DNA of 64,000 bases from NCBI RefSeq assembly GCF_024158025.1, contig NZ_JAMZEL010000011.1:1-64000 (forward strand), read 5' to 3'. The notes under the pieces are model-generated. The model had not been told where the DNA came from and did not search any database. It saw only the letters and a list, made by a program, of their open reading frames with translations. Positions within the stretch are counted from its first letter, which is position 1. Each line of letters begins with the position of its first letter. The DNA comes from Runella salmonicolor (lineage in GTDB: Bacteria; Bacteroidota; Bacteroidia; Cytophagales; Spirosomataceae). Below, one piece after another: positions 39,588-47,800 of this stretch. The position numbers and the translations under genes are program-made.

Positions 39588-40577
39588 TCAATCAAGCAGC
39601 CCCACTGATTTTGAATGGAGGATGGCTTCGTCGGTATGTTTAAAAAGACAGGTATGTATGCTTTTATCCTGAATCGAATCTAGGACAGTTCTCGTAAAAT
39701 CTTCCTTTTCGGGGCTTATGTTTCTGATGTAGAGGGCAATGATTCTTTCGGGATATTTATTGGCCAACAGCGCATAAATCTCGGGGTCTTTTTGCGAATT
39801 ATCTCCCAACAACACAAATCTTTGTTTGGGAAAAGCCTCAAAAATCCGCACTACCCGCATCAATTTGCCTTGGTGCTTCGTGGCCCCCGTTTGCAGCAAC
39901 TCGTACCATCTTTTTATTTTATTGAGCAAAAAAGCTCCTTTTGGCAATCCATTGTGTTTGAAAAATTCATTCAAATCATCGTACAGGTTCCATTCACTGC
40001 TGGATACGTAGAAAAAAGGGTTAGGCAAATCCGGCTCAGTGTGCGCAAATGCGAGGAGTTTATAAAATCGTACTACATCGGCAAATGTTTTACGGCTGCG
40101 GGGGTTTTTGGTAAACATTACCCTTAATTTTTTTCCCGTGTCGGCCGAGTGTGAAACCAGTACCGTATCGTCAATGTCGGATATAAATCCGTATTGTGTG
40201 GAGTGTGGCACGAAAATTTTACCTTCACCCGTGGTCGTGGGTTGCCCTTGTTCGTTGAGTAGGTGTACTTTTAAAAGATGCCATCCAGCGTCTACATTGG
40301 CCGTCGATTGCCATTCAAATTTAAAAAAACCGTCTTTTTCGGTGGTAGTATAAAACTTTTGTTCGCCCCATTCTAGTTGCACTCGGGCCCCTGGAACGGG
40401 TGTAACAAAAAATAATTTTATCAAATGGAGTACATTCTTTAAAACATTGGTAGTGTACCGACGTCGAACTACTTTTTTACCAGCCAGCACATGACCATAC
40501 AAAATCATATTTTCTTGGTGGCCATATCCGTGATAAACCTTCACTGATACGACAGAATTGTTTACTTTGTGTTCCAT
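39588..40577 (-). CDS. App1-type phosphatidate phosphatase domain protein
   Basis: 329 residues from the ATG chosen; the longer frame begins with TTG. The N-terminal half (about 1-125) has beta-rich sequence (VSVKVYHGYGHQENMILYGH, VPGARVQLEW). The C-terminal half is the APP1 catalytic domain (DUF2183): FISDIDDTVLVSHSADTGKK contains the HAD-like DxDxT motif, followed by FFYVSSSEWNLYDDLNEF and FVLLGDNSQKDPEIYALLA. In yeast App1 this domain dephosphorylates phosphatidate. The divergent neighbour, 50 bp away, is a diacylglycerol-kinase-type enzyme that makes the opposite conversion, supporting a role in lipid phosphate turnover. Confidence 0.85.
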   Translation of the reverse strand: MEHKVNNSVVSVKVYHGYGHQENMILYGHVLAGKKVVRRRYTTNVLKNVLHLIKLFFVTPVPGARVQLEWGEQKFYTTTEKDGFFKFEWQSTANVDAGWHLLKVHLLNEQGQPTTTGEGKIFVPHSTQYGFISDIDDTVLVSHSADTGKKLRVMFTKNPRSRKTFADVVRFYKLLAFAHTEPDLPNPFFYVSSSEWNLYDDLNEFFKHNGLPKGAFLLNKIKRWYELLQTGATKHQGKLMRVVRIFEAFPKQRFVLLGDNSQKDPEIYALLANKYPERIIALYIRNISPEKEDFTRTVLDSIQDKSIHTCLFKHTDEAILHSKSVGLLD

Positions 40578-40627
40578 CTTCAGCAATTTACTAAATTATA
40601 GTCGTTAATCGCAACTTTTATCCGCCC

Positions 40628-41518
40628 ATGACAACCCCCGAAAGCCACAAAATATTTTTTATCCTCAACCCCGGTTCAGGGCGTAACACCAGAGATTGGG
40701 CGCAGGAAATAACAAACTATTTTGCCCCTCTGAATCACACGATTGAATTGTATAAACTCCCCAAAAGTGCCAACGTAGCCAAAATAAAGGATAAAATTGA
40801 GCAGTTTTCTCCCCATCGGGTAGTGGCGGTTGGGGGAGATGGCACAATCAAATTGGCGGCCGAATGTATTTTACACACCAACATCTCATTGGGCATTTTG
40901 CCCGCAGGCTCCGCCAATGGACTGGCATACGAATTGGGAATCACCGACAATCCCGCTCAGGCATTGGATGTGTTGATTACGGGAATCACCAAAACAATTC
41001 ACACCACGGTCATTAACGGGGAGCTGTGCCTTCACCTAAGTGACATTGGCCTGAACGCCTACGCCATGAAAAAGTTTAAACTTCAGAAAGTACGCGGAAT
41101 GTGGGGGTATTTGATTGCTTCCCTGAAGGTTTTGTGGCAAAACCCAAAGATGGAAGTTGAACTCCAGATTGACCAAAAAGCTATTAAAATGAAAGCCGCC
41201 ATGATTGTCATTGCCAACGCGACCAAATACGGTACGGGGGCGCTTATCAACCCAGTCGGCACGTTGGAAGATGAATTATTTGAAGTGGTTGTGATTAAAA
41301 AACTAGCGGTACGAGAGCTGTTTAAGATGGTCTTTTTTCACGCTTCTTATAACTCAGAAACCGTAGAAATTTTTCAAACGGACGCACTGAGAATGAAGTC
41401 CGCCAAAAAAGTCCACTTTCAGGTAGATGGAGAATATTTGGGTAAGGTAAACGAGGTAAAAGCCATTCTTATTCCGAGCGCTTTTAAGATGATTGTGCCA
41501 GCACCCGCCGTTGTTTGA
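40628..41518 (+). CDS. Diacylglycerol kinase / lipid kinase (YegS-BmrU family)
   Basis: A 296-residue cytoplasmic lipid kinase. Motifs in order: FFILNPGSGRNTRDW for nucleotide binding, VVAVGGDGTIKLAAECIL with the invariant GGDGT, and LGILPAGSANGLAYELGI, where most members have PxGTxNDFA. The C-terminal beta domain includes MIVIANATKYGTGALINP and KVHFQVDGEYLG. Family members phosphorylate diacylglycerol, other lipids or sphingoid bases. It starts 50 bp from the divergent App1-type phosphatase. Confidence 0.87.
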   Translation: MTTPESHKIFFILNPGSGRNTRDWAQEITNYFAPLNHTIELYKLPKSANVAKIKDKIEQFSPHRVVAVGGDGTIKLAAECILHTNISLGILPAGSANGLAYELGITDNPAQALDVLITGITKTIHTTVINGELCLHLSDIGLNAYAMKKFKLQKVRGMWGYLIASLKVLWQNPKMEVELQIDQKAIKMKAAMIVIANATKYGTGALINPVGTLEDELFEVVVIKKLAVRELFKMVFFHASYNSETVEIFQTDALRMKSAKKVHFQVDGEYLGKVNEVKAILIPSAFKMIVPAPAVV

Positions 41519-41524
41519 GAGCAA

Positions 41525-41568
41525 ACAAAAAGGGCGGAGGCAAGCGGAACACCGATGCCCCCCGCCCC
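41525..41568 (-). terminator. Terminator of the 41576-41980 gene
   Basis: A GC-rich inverted repeat (GGGCGG at about 41532-41537 against CCGCCC at about 41562-41567, with an imperfect continuation AGGCA/TGCC) is followed on the minus strand by TTTTTGTTTGC. It may act in both directions between the two convergent genes. Confidence 0.55.
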
Positions 41569-41575
41569 TATGGCA

Positions 41576-41980
41576 TTAATCTTCGGGAAAGGGGATGAAA
41601 ACAAATCCCGCAAAGTCCCCCTGAATGACGAACAAACAGCAATATTCGTCGGGGTTGCGGTAGTTTTCTTTAAACATTTCTACCGCTTCGGGACCGACTA
41701 ATCCTCGCTGCGTAAACTCATCCAGAAAAGAGGCCCGGTACGACCATTCGTTATCCAGTTCGTTTTGGGCAATCAATAAAACTCCTAAATCTAGGTTGTT
41801 TTGTACCGCCACAAAAATGGGATTTTCCGAAAATCCTCTTTTTCGAATCTGGTACGAAGCCTCTTTTAATTGGTCGGATATTTTAACAAAATCCTGCGAT
41901 ATCAATCCCAAAAGCCGTCGGTTGACTTCTGGCGAATTGGCATCGTCCATCAACGCGTTTTCGTTACTGTTGTTAATCAT
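41576..41980 (-). CDS. Conserved hypothetical protein, 134 residues
   Basis: I do not recognise the family. The protein is acidic, soluble and without signal peptide. The first 45 residues are helical (NRRLLGLISQDFVKISDQLK). The rest looks like alternating beta strands and helices (PIFVAVQNNLDLGVLLIA, YCCLFVIQGDFAGFVFIPF). It is the last gene of a minus-strand series SGNH hydrolase, tsaE, alanine dehydrogenase, and is separated from the latter by a strong inverted repeat, so it may be transcribed separately. Confidence 0.65.
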   Translation of the reverse strand: MINNSNENALMDDANSPEVNRRLLGLISQDFVKISDQLKEASYQIRKRGFSENPIFVAVQNNLDLGVLLIAQNELDNEWSYRASFLDEFTQRGLVGPEAVEMFKENYRNPDEYCCLFVIQGDFAGFVFIPFPED

Positions 41981-41994
41981 AATTTTTCAGGAGT

Positions 41995-42040
41995 GAGGAG
42001 CGAGAAGTGAGAAGGGAATTATTCTCACTCCTCGCTCCTC
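41995..42040 (-). terminator. Long inverted repeat after alanine dehydrogenase
   Basis: The 19-bp arm at 41995-42013 pairs with 42022-42040 with a single mismatch and an 8-nt loop. The arms are purine/pyrimidine biased (GAGGAGCGAG / CTCGCTCCTC). It lies directly after the ald stop. On the minus strand TGAAAAATTATG follows, so there is no T-run: it may stabilise the mRNA end more than terminate. Confidence 0.6.
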
Positions 42041-42043
42041 ATT

Positions 42044-43255
42044 TTACATTCTTGCGGCCAGCAACAGACTTAAATCTTTGTGGCGCATGTTGAATTTTTT
42101 GGCAATAATCGGATTGGTGAGCATACCACCGTGGCAGTAAACACCCTTGCTAAACCAACGATTTGCGTACATCATTTGTTCAATACCACCCGTATTTCCT
42201 GCCCGTAGCAGCATGGGCAAGAACACATTACTCAATGCCATGCTCGCCGTATGTGCCACCCGCGACGCGATGTTGGGAACGCAATAGTGAATCACATCGT
42301 GAACCCGGTAAATGGGGTCTTTGTGGGTCGTAATGCGCGAAGTTTCGATGCAGCCGCCCTGGTCAATGGATACGTCAATGATGACCGAATTGGGCTTCAT
42401 TCTTGACACCATCTCTTCCGTAACGATGCTTGGGCTGTAGCCATCGTTGGGGCGCAGCGCGCCAATCACCACATCGGCCCGCTGAATGGCCTCCGCCAGC
42501 GTATCTGTCTCAATGATTGAGGTATAAATATTTTGACCAATGGCGTATTTGAGGCGCTGAAGGCGGTAAATGTGCTGGTCAAAAATCTTAATTTCTGCCC
42601 CCAAAGCCAAGGCAGTACGGGCGGCGTATTCGGCCACAGTTCCTGCCCCGATAACGACCACCTTGGTGGGTGGTACGCCCGTAATTCCGCCCATAATAAT
42701 TCCGCGTCCGTTGTTGGCACTGCTGAGGTATTCGGCCGCAATCAGCATGACAGTACTCCCCACAATCTCGCTCAACGACCGAATGACGGGCAATCCGCCT
42801 ACTTTATCTTCGATGTATTCATAACTGATACCCGTGATGTGCTTTTCGTTCAAAAATTCAAAATACGAACGTTCGCGCGTGGGCAAATTGAGGGCCGAAA
42901 TAATCTTTTGACCGTTTTTAAGGTGCGCAAATTCTTGCTCAACCAAGGGCTCAATTTTCAAAATCAAGTCTGATGTATAGACTTCTTGCGGCGAATACGC
43001 AATCTGGGCGCCCGCTTCACTGTACTCGTGGTCGGGAAATTGAGCGCCTTCTCCCGCTCCTTTTTCTACCACTACCTGATGCCCGTTGCGCACCAAAATA
43101 GCAACCGCTTCGGGCGTTAGGGCAATCCGGTTTTCCTGCAATGACACCTCCTTTGGCAGTCCGATCAACAAACTTTGTTGACCCACTTTGACGGGTGCCA
43201 GTGCTTCCTGTGGGTAAAGAGCGGTTTGTTGAGCCAATTCTCCAAAACCTGTCAT
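42044..43255 (-). CDS. ald: Alanine dehydrogenase
   Basis: A 403-residue NAD-dependent enzyme for L-alanine to pyruvate plus ammonia. Family marks: IGLPKEVSLQENRIALTPEAV near 32-52, GHQVVVEKGAGEGAQFPD, then the Rossmann motif VVVIGAGTVAEYAARTALALG near 200-220, and IIDVSIDQGGCIETSR. The N-terminal 25 residues (MTGFGELAQQTALYPQ) are an extension compared with the usual 370-residue Bacillus-type enzyme. The NAD(P)-transhydrogenase alpha subunit is related, but the length and single-chain form favour alanine dehydrogenase. It starts 15 bp after tsaE. Confidence 0.9.
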   Translation of the reverse strand: MTGFGELAQQTALYPQEALAPVKVGQQSLLIGLPKEVSLQENRIALTPEAVAILVRNGHQVVVEKGAGEGAQFPDHEYSEAGAQIAYSPQEVYTSDLILKIEPLVEQEFAHLKNGQKIISALNLPTRERSYFEFLNEKHITGISYEYIEDKVGGLPVIRSLSEIVGSTVMLIAAEYLSSANNGRGIIMGGITGVPPTKVVVIGAGTVAEYAARTALALGAEIKIFDQHIYRLQRLKYAIGQNIYTSIIETDTLAEAIQRADVVIGALRPNDGYSPSIVTEEMVSRMKPNSVIIDVSIDQGGCIETSRITTHKDPIYRVHDVIHYCVPNIASRVAHTASMALSNVFLPMLLRAGNTGGIEQMMYANRWFSKGVYCHGGMLTNPIIAKKFNMRHKDLSLLLAARM

Positions 43256-43270
43256 TTCTGTAAAAAGTGT

Positions 43271-43711
43271 TTAATCGTTCGTGTCAGTGTTGTTATCGGT
43301 AACTATTATTTCCCGCTTCCCGTTCACGGTTTCTTTGATGGAAATGGTAACAAATCGGTCGGGGAGCAAATCGGCAATTTTATCGGGCCATTCAATCAAA
43401 CACAAATTACCCGAATCGAGGTATTCTTCCACTCCAATGTCGTAGGCTTCGGCGGTGTTTTTTAACCGATAACAGTCGAAATGATAAATAGCCTCCCCGC
43501 TCGTGGTAAGGTATTCGTTTACGATGGAAAAAGTGGGACTTTGTACGGTATTTACAATCCCTAAATGCTGGCAAATAGCTTTGATGAGCGTGGTTTTTCC
43601 CGCCCCCATTTGGCCTTCAAACAACCACACTGGGCTTGTCTGGCAGGCTTGAATGAGCCGCTGCGCCACTTGGCTTATGCCCTGTAAATCAAACGGTTCT
43701 ATCTGAAGCAT
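43271..43711 (-). CDS. tsaE: tRNA threonylcarbamoyladenosine biosynthesis ATPase TsaE
   Basis: A 146-residue P-loop ATPase. The Walker A motif is FEGQMGAGKTTLIKAICQHL, and SPTFSIVNEYLTTSGEAIYHFD followed by CLIEWPDKIADLLP are hallmarks of the family. TsaE works with TsaB and TsaD to attach the threonylcarbamoyl group to A37 of ANN-decoding tRNAs. It lies in a minus-strand series between the SGNH protein (36 bp upstream) and ald (15 bp downstream). Confidence 0.95.
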   Translation of the reverse strand: MLQIEPFDLQGISQVAQRLIQACQTSPVWLFEGQMGAGKTTLIKAICQHLGIVNTVQSPTFSIVNEYLTTSGEAIYHFDCYRLKNTAEAYDIGVEEYLDSGNLCLIEWPDKIADLLPDRFVTISIKETVNGKREIIVTDNNTDTND

Positions 43712-43747
43712 ACGATGATACGACTCGGTTATTTTGACAATCGAAGG

Positions 43748-44989
43748 CTAAATAACACCTTTCGTTTTCAACTCTTTGGACAGTTCTTGCATCAACAATC
43801 GATGCGCTTCTGGATTGGGGTGCCCATCGTGTTGCAATTGGTATTTTTTGGACGGATAAGGAAACAGATTTCTAAAATCAATGACCTTAATACCCCGCTC
43901 TTTCAGTAACCCAAGCATGGGGGAATCTATTCTCAGCGCATCTGGGTACAAAACCACATAAAAATCGTCATTTTTAAACTGTTTTTTGTATTCTTCCTGC
44001 GATTTTTTGATGAGATTGGCGGTAAGTTCATAATCTTTTGGACGATACGCAAACGGAAAATCCATGGCAAAATGCTGACGGACTTTGCTTTTGAAGACCA
44101 TCATCCCAAAGCGGTATTTGAGCGGATGGACAAAACGATACACCCCGTTGGTTTGCATCGAAGATTCATCCACGTCTGGAAAATAGCCATCGTACATGCC
44201 AATCCAGCCCGCCGACGGAATGGCCCGATTGACGTGGTCTTCAATGTAGGTATAAACGGCAAAACCCTGTTTTTGAGTCACCTGTTTGGTCACGTCTTGG
44301 TGCTGCAAACGAGCGAGCATGTGGCGCGGTGAGTACCCAAAAAAACCGTAGTTGTACGCCTGAAAAGCCGAGTTGTTTTTCTGAAAATAATAGGGCATGG
44401 TTTCGTTGTCAGCTACTGCGTCGCCGTAGGTGAACGAACATCCAAAAAATAACGCATACCGATTACGTTGGGCGTTGAGGCTATCGGCAAAGGGAGTAAT
44501 GCGCCGCGAAAACGAGTCTACGTGCATCAACACATCAATCACTGGCTTGCCATTCAGCGTTTTGACCCATTTAAAATTGTGGTTTGGGATGGGTTTTCGA
44601 CCCAAAAACTCATCAAACGCGTAGCTCGAATCATACGCAGGGCCCGCATATTGGGGCTGGTTGGCAGCGGGGGCTTTTTGGCCCGAATCATGAATCCACC
44701 CCACGACGGTTTCTATCCCGTAAATGACAAAAAATACACTCGTCAATGACAACAAAATATTTTGAACCACGGGGGGACTTTGCCGAATCAACAAATAAAG
44801 ACTGACCAATCCAACAGCCCACGCCACCACCCGAAAACCAATGAGCCTTAAATCATAATCAAACCAAATACCGTCGCCGTTGCCCACAAAAAACTCAATG
44901 GCAATGACCGAAAGAATCAATAAGATAACAATGGATATGAAATAGCCGAGTCGGGCAAAGAGCGTGGTATTCTTCTGAAAAAAACGCAT
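43748..44989 (-). CDS. Membrane-anchored SGNH/GDSL hydrolase-like protein
   Basis: A 413-residue protein. Three hydrophobic helices in the first 95 residues (FISIVILLILSVIAIEFFV, AWAVGLVSLYLLI, ILLSLTSVFFVIYGI) anchor it in the inner membrane. The periplasmic part has FFGCSFTYGDAVADNE, equivalent to the GxSxTxG block I of SGNH hydrolases, YGFFGYSPRHML in the block II/III area, and a C-terminal DGHPNPEAHRLLMQEL equal to the DxxH block V. So the serine and Asp-His pair are present. Related proteins modify cell-wall or surface glycans by acetyl removal or transfer; the specific substrate is unknown. A -7-like box lies just upstream. Confidence 0.75.
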   Translation of the reverse strand: MRFFQKNTTLFARLGYFISIVILLILSVIAIEFFVGNGDGIWFDYDLRLIGFRVVAWAVGLVSLYLLIRQSPPVVQNILLSLTSVFFVIYGIETVVGWIHDSGQKAPAANQPQYAGPAYDSSYAFDEFLGRKPIPNHNFKWVKTLNGKPVIDVLMHVDSFSRRITPFADSLNAQRNRYALFFGCSFTYGDAVADNETMPYYFQKNNSAFQAYNYGFFGYSPRHMLARLQHQDVTKQVTQKQGFAVYTYIEDHVNRAIPSAGWIGMYDGYFPDVDESSMQTNGVYRFVHPLKYRFGMMVFKSKVRQHFAMDFPFAYRPKDYELTANLIKKSQEEYKKQFKNDDFYVVLYPDALRIDSPMLGLLKERGIKVIDFRNLFPYPSKKYQLQHDGHPNPEAHRLLMQELSKELKTKGVI

Positions 44990-45019
44990 TCGTCGAAAGC
45001 TGTTCTAGTTTTGAGAGGC

Positions 45020-45027
45020 CAAAGGTA
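45020..45027 (-). promoter_or_regulatory. Putative -7 box for the SGNH hydrolase operon
   Basis: On the minus strand TACCTTTG matches TAnnTTTG exactly, 30 bp before the ATG at 44989. A -33 element at proper spacing is not evident. Confidence 0.45.
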
Positions 45028-45246
45028 AAACTTTTTGCCCAATTTATCAGGAATTCCCCCAACACACACCGCTTGCTATGACCAACATTTGTGGACCCAA
45101 TCAGGAAGAAGCTCTTACCCGACTCCTTAAAAAAAGACAGCGCCGATACAGTAACTTTTGAAAGATTTACCCTTCATTTTTGGAGAATGCTTTCGTTATT
45201 TGCAAATCTGTTTTAGACCACCTTACGTTACTCAAAACTTGTGATT

Positions 45247-46287
45247 ATGTCTACTCCTTTAAATGTTGGTTTAATTGGCTTCGGGCTATCGGGGCGTTAT
45301 TTTCACGCGCCGTTTTTGAAAGTCAACCCTCATTTCAAATTGACCAAAGTGGTGACGCGCAACGCCGCATCAGTGCACGAATTCGACCCCTCCATTGAGG
45401 TCATCAGCAGCACCGAAGCCCTTTTGGCCGACGATTCCATCGACCTTGTGTTTGTCTGTACCCCCAATGACCTCCATTTTCCCTACGCCAAGGCCGCTTT
45501 GGAAGCGGGCAAACACGTAGTCATTGAAAAACCATTCACCAACACAACCACCGAAGCCGACGAACTGATTGCGCTGGCCGAACAAAAAAAGTTGGTGGTA
45601 ACAGCCTACCAAAACCGCCGTTGGGATGCTGATTTTCTGACCATCCAAAAACTGCTCAACGACGGGACGTTGGGAGAAGTGATTGAATTTGAAGGACATT
45701 TTGACCGTTTTCGCCCCGAGGTAGCCCAAGGAACATGGAAAGAAGTAGCCGCTGCAGGGGCAGGAACGTTATACAATTTAGGGCCTCATTTAATCGACCA
45801 AGCATTGGTGTTGTTTGGCACTCCCCAAAAAGTAACCGCCACTATCAAAATCGTTCGCCCAGGTGGAGAAACCGACGATTATTTTGACATCCGGATGGAT
45901 TATACCGACAAAAGCGTCATTCTTAAAGCAAGTTTAATGGTTTTTGAAAATAACTTACGTTATATCATTCACGGAACGAAGGGAAGCTTTATCAAATACG
46001 GGCTTGACATTCAAGAAGATACGTTGCGAAAAAACACCCTACCCAACACCGAAAACTGGGGAGAAGAACCCGAAAACCAGTGGGGAACGCTATACACTGA
46101 AGCAGGAAAAGCAACGGTTCAAACGCTACCCGGCCACTACACCCCTTTTTATGACAACATCTACGAAGCCATTGCCGAAGGCAAAGAGCTGATTGTGAAG
46201 CCGCAACACGCGCGCAATACCACCCGCGTGATGGAGTTGGCGATTGAAAGCAGTCGATTGGGAAAAACGATGGATTTTGAGGGATAA
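45247..46287 (+). CDS. Gfo/Idh/MocA-family oxidoreductase (YdgJ-like)
   Basis: 346 residues from the ATG chosen; the frame is open from a GTG six bases earlier. The N-terminal Rossmann domain has VGLIGFGLSGRYFHAPFL, then VFVCTPNDLHFPYAKAALE and the EKP motif in HVVIEKPFTNTTTEAD. The second domain carries YQNRRWDADFLTIQKLL and NLGPHLIDQALVLFG with the catalytic histidine region. NAD(P)-dependent sugar or polyol oxidoreductases of this family include E. coli YdgJ, which shares the FHAP segment. A 28-codon ATG frame at 45078-45164 precedes it but is not supported as a gene. A strong hairpin follows the stop. Confidence 0.88.
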   Translation: MSTPLNVGLIGFGLSGRYFHAPFLKVNPHFKLTKVVTRNAASVHEFDPSIEVISSTEALLADDSIDLVFVCTPNDLHFPYAKAALEAGKHVVIEKPFTNTTTEADELIALAEQKKLVVTAYQNRRWDADFLTIQKLLNDGTLGEVIEFEGHFDRFRPEVAQGTWKEVAAAGAGTLYNLGPHLIDQALVLFGTPQKVTATIKIVRPGGETDDYFDIRMDYTDKSVILKASLMVFENNLRYIIHGTKGSFIKYGLDIQEDTLRKNTLPNTENWGEEPENQWGTLYTEAGKATVQTLPGHYTPFYDNIYEAIAEGKELIVKPQHARNTTRVMELAIESSRLGKTMDFEG

Positions 46288-46313
46288 ATAAGTAGTGGGG
46301 GCAGGTTGTAGGA

Positions 46314-46349
46314 GTGTGGTGCAGGTTGTGAGCAACCTGCACCACTGTT
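46314..46349. terminator. Hairpin between convergent genes
   Basis: GGTGCAGGTTG (46318-46328) pairs perfectly with CAACCTGCACC (46333-46343) around TGAG, extended by AGTG/CACT with one bulge. It lies between the convergent Gfo/Idh/MocA and SDR genes. A related partial copy, GCAGGTTGTAGG, lies at 46301-46312. Confidence 0.7.
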
Positions 46350-46352
46350 TCA

Positions 46353-47150
46353 TTAGCCGTTGTCTGAAAACTCAGGATAGAGCATCATGCCGCCGTCTAC
46401 GTAGAGGGTTTCTCCTGTGATGTAATCAGAATCGTCGGAAGCCAGCCAAATGGCGGCCTTGGCCACGTCTTCGGGTTGACCAATCCGACGGTACGGAATC
46501 AGTTTCATTAACGCTTGCCTATTTTCTTCCGACGACCACACGCTTTTGTTGATGGGCGTCTGAATAGCCCCTGGACTGATGGCGTTGACGCGGATTTTGA
46601 GCGGTGCAAGCTCTTGCGCAATGGATTTCATAAACATCAACACTCCCCCTTTTGAGGCGGCGTAGTTGATGTGGCCCGCCCAAGGAATCATGTCATGTAC
46701 CGAACTCATGCAGATGATTTTGCCAATGGCTCGCATGGTAGTTTTCCCTTCGGCTTGGGCTACAAAATGTCGGGCGGCTTCGCGGGCACACAAAAACTGG
46801 CCCGTCAGGTTGATGTTTAAGACGTTGTTCCATTGGTCGAGGGTCATATTTAGGAAAGGAGCATCGTCCTGAATCCCGCTGTTGGCCACTAAAATATCCA
46901 CTTGGCCAAACGCCTCAATGGCCTTTTCAAACATTTTGAGCACGTCGGCTTCTTTGCCCACGTTGGCTTTGACCGCGATGGCATCGCCGCCTTCGGCTTT
47001 TATTTGTTTGACAACCTCCAAGGCTTTTGCTCTACTGCTGTTGTAATTGACAATCACGTTGGCACCTTCTTTTCCGAAGGCAACGGCAATGGCACGGCCA
47101 ATTCCCGAACTAGAGCCAGTAATAATGGCGGTTTGATGAGCTAATTTCAT
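46353..47150 (-). CDS. SDR oxidoreductase, glucose-1-dehydrogenase-like
   Basis: 265 residues from the ATG chosen (MKLAHQTAIITGSSSGIG); the open frame extends 45 bp further with no coding features. The NAD(P) motif is TGSSSGIG, followed by VANSGIQDDA, the catalytic serine in ICMSSVHDMIPWAGH, YxxxK in NYAASKGG, and NAISPGAIQTPIN. The pattern resembles glucose 1-dehydrogenases and related 3-oxoacyl reductases. The substrate is not determinable. It is divergent from the LuxR-type gene, with 92 bp between their starts. Confidence 0.85.
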   Translation of the reverse strand: MKLAHQTAIITGSSSGIGRAIAVAFGKEGANVIVNYNSSRAKALEVVKQIKAEGGDAIAVKANVGKEADVLKMFEKAIEAFGQVDILVANSGIQDDAPFLNMTLDQWNNVLNINLTGQFLCAREAARHFVAQAEGKTTMRAIGKIICMSSVHDMIPWAGHINYAASKGGVLMFMKSIAQELAPLKIRVNAISPGAIQTPINKSVWSSEENRQALMKLIPYRRIGQPEDVAKAAIWLASDDSDYITGETLYVDGGMMLYPEFSDNG

Positions 47151-47242
47151 GCGAATAATGGAGAAGAAATTGAGTTGTTTGTCAATTTTAATCAATTTTG
47201 AGAAAAAGTCATGCCACCGCAGTCATTTGTTTTTTTGAAGGA

Positions 47243-47668
47243 ATGAGAAAAACTTATCTTTTGTACGGGCTTGGATTGGGTCTCCTGCTGATTGTGCTCA
47301 AACTCATCGAGTACCAGTTTTTGGTGCGAATGCACATTTTTGAAATATACGGTGGGTTGATTGCGGTTCTATTCATGGGAATCGGGGTTTGGGCGGGGCT
47401 TAAATTCACCCGCAAAGCCCCCGCTCCCATCATTGTTCAGGCACCGCCCGTATTTGACGAAAATAAAATCAAGGAATTGGGAATCAGCAAACGGGAGTTG
47501 GAAGTGCTGGAATTGATTACGCAGGGATTGTCCAATCAGGAAATTGCGGATAAACTGTTTGTTTCGCTCAACACCGTCAAAACACATTCAGCGAGGTTGT
47601 TTGAAAAGTTGGATGTAAACAGCCGCACCAAAGCCATCAACCGCGCCAAAGAATTGGGGATATTATAA
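47243..47668 (+). CDS. Membrane-anchored LuxR-type transcriptional regulator
   Basis: 141 residues from the ATG chosen, which has GAAGG just before it; an upstream TTG would add 15 residues. Two hydrophobic helices (TYLLYGLGLGLLLIVLKLI and IYGGLIAVLFMGIGVWAGL) are followed by a linker and the LuxR/NarL helix-turn-helix (ISKRELEVLELITQG, NQEIADKLFVSLNTVKTHSA, RLFEKLDV). No receiver domain is present, so signals must come through the membrane part. DUF4199 follows 132 bp later, an arrangement I recall as common in Bacteroidota. Its likely target is that gene. Confidence 0.85.
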   Translation: MRKTYLLYGLGLGLLLIVLKLIEYQFLVRMHIFEIYGGLIAVLFMGIGVWAGLKFTRKAPAPIIVQAPPVFDENKIKELGISKRELEVLELITQGLSNQEIADKLFVSLNTVKTHSARLFEKLDVNSRTKAINRAKELGIL

Positions 47669-47745
47669 GGTAAACTAAAGAATGATTTAAGGCCATTTCT
47701 AAAAAATCACCCAAAAGGATGACCGTCCGTTCTTGGCTTCAACCT

Positions 47746-47753
47746 TACTTTTG
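47746..47753 (+). promoter_or_regulatory. Putative -7 box of the DUF4199 gene
   Basis: TACTTTTG is an exact TAnnTTTG match, 47 bp before the start codon at 47801. No good -33 element is seen at 19-21 bp, which would fit activation by the adjacent LuxR-type regulator. Confidence 0.45.
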
Positions 47754-47800
47754 CACAGGGTTTCACCCTTTTAACATTCACCTTTTCAAAACTACCAATT

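Noticed and set aside
45078..45164. 28-codon ATG frame upstream of the Gfo/Idh/MocA gene
   Set aside because: It shows no family similarity or ribosome-binding signal, and such short frames occur by chance.
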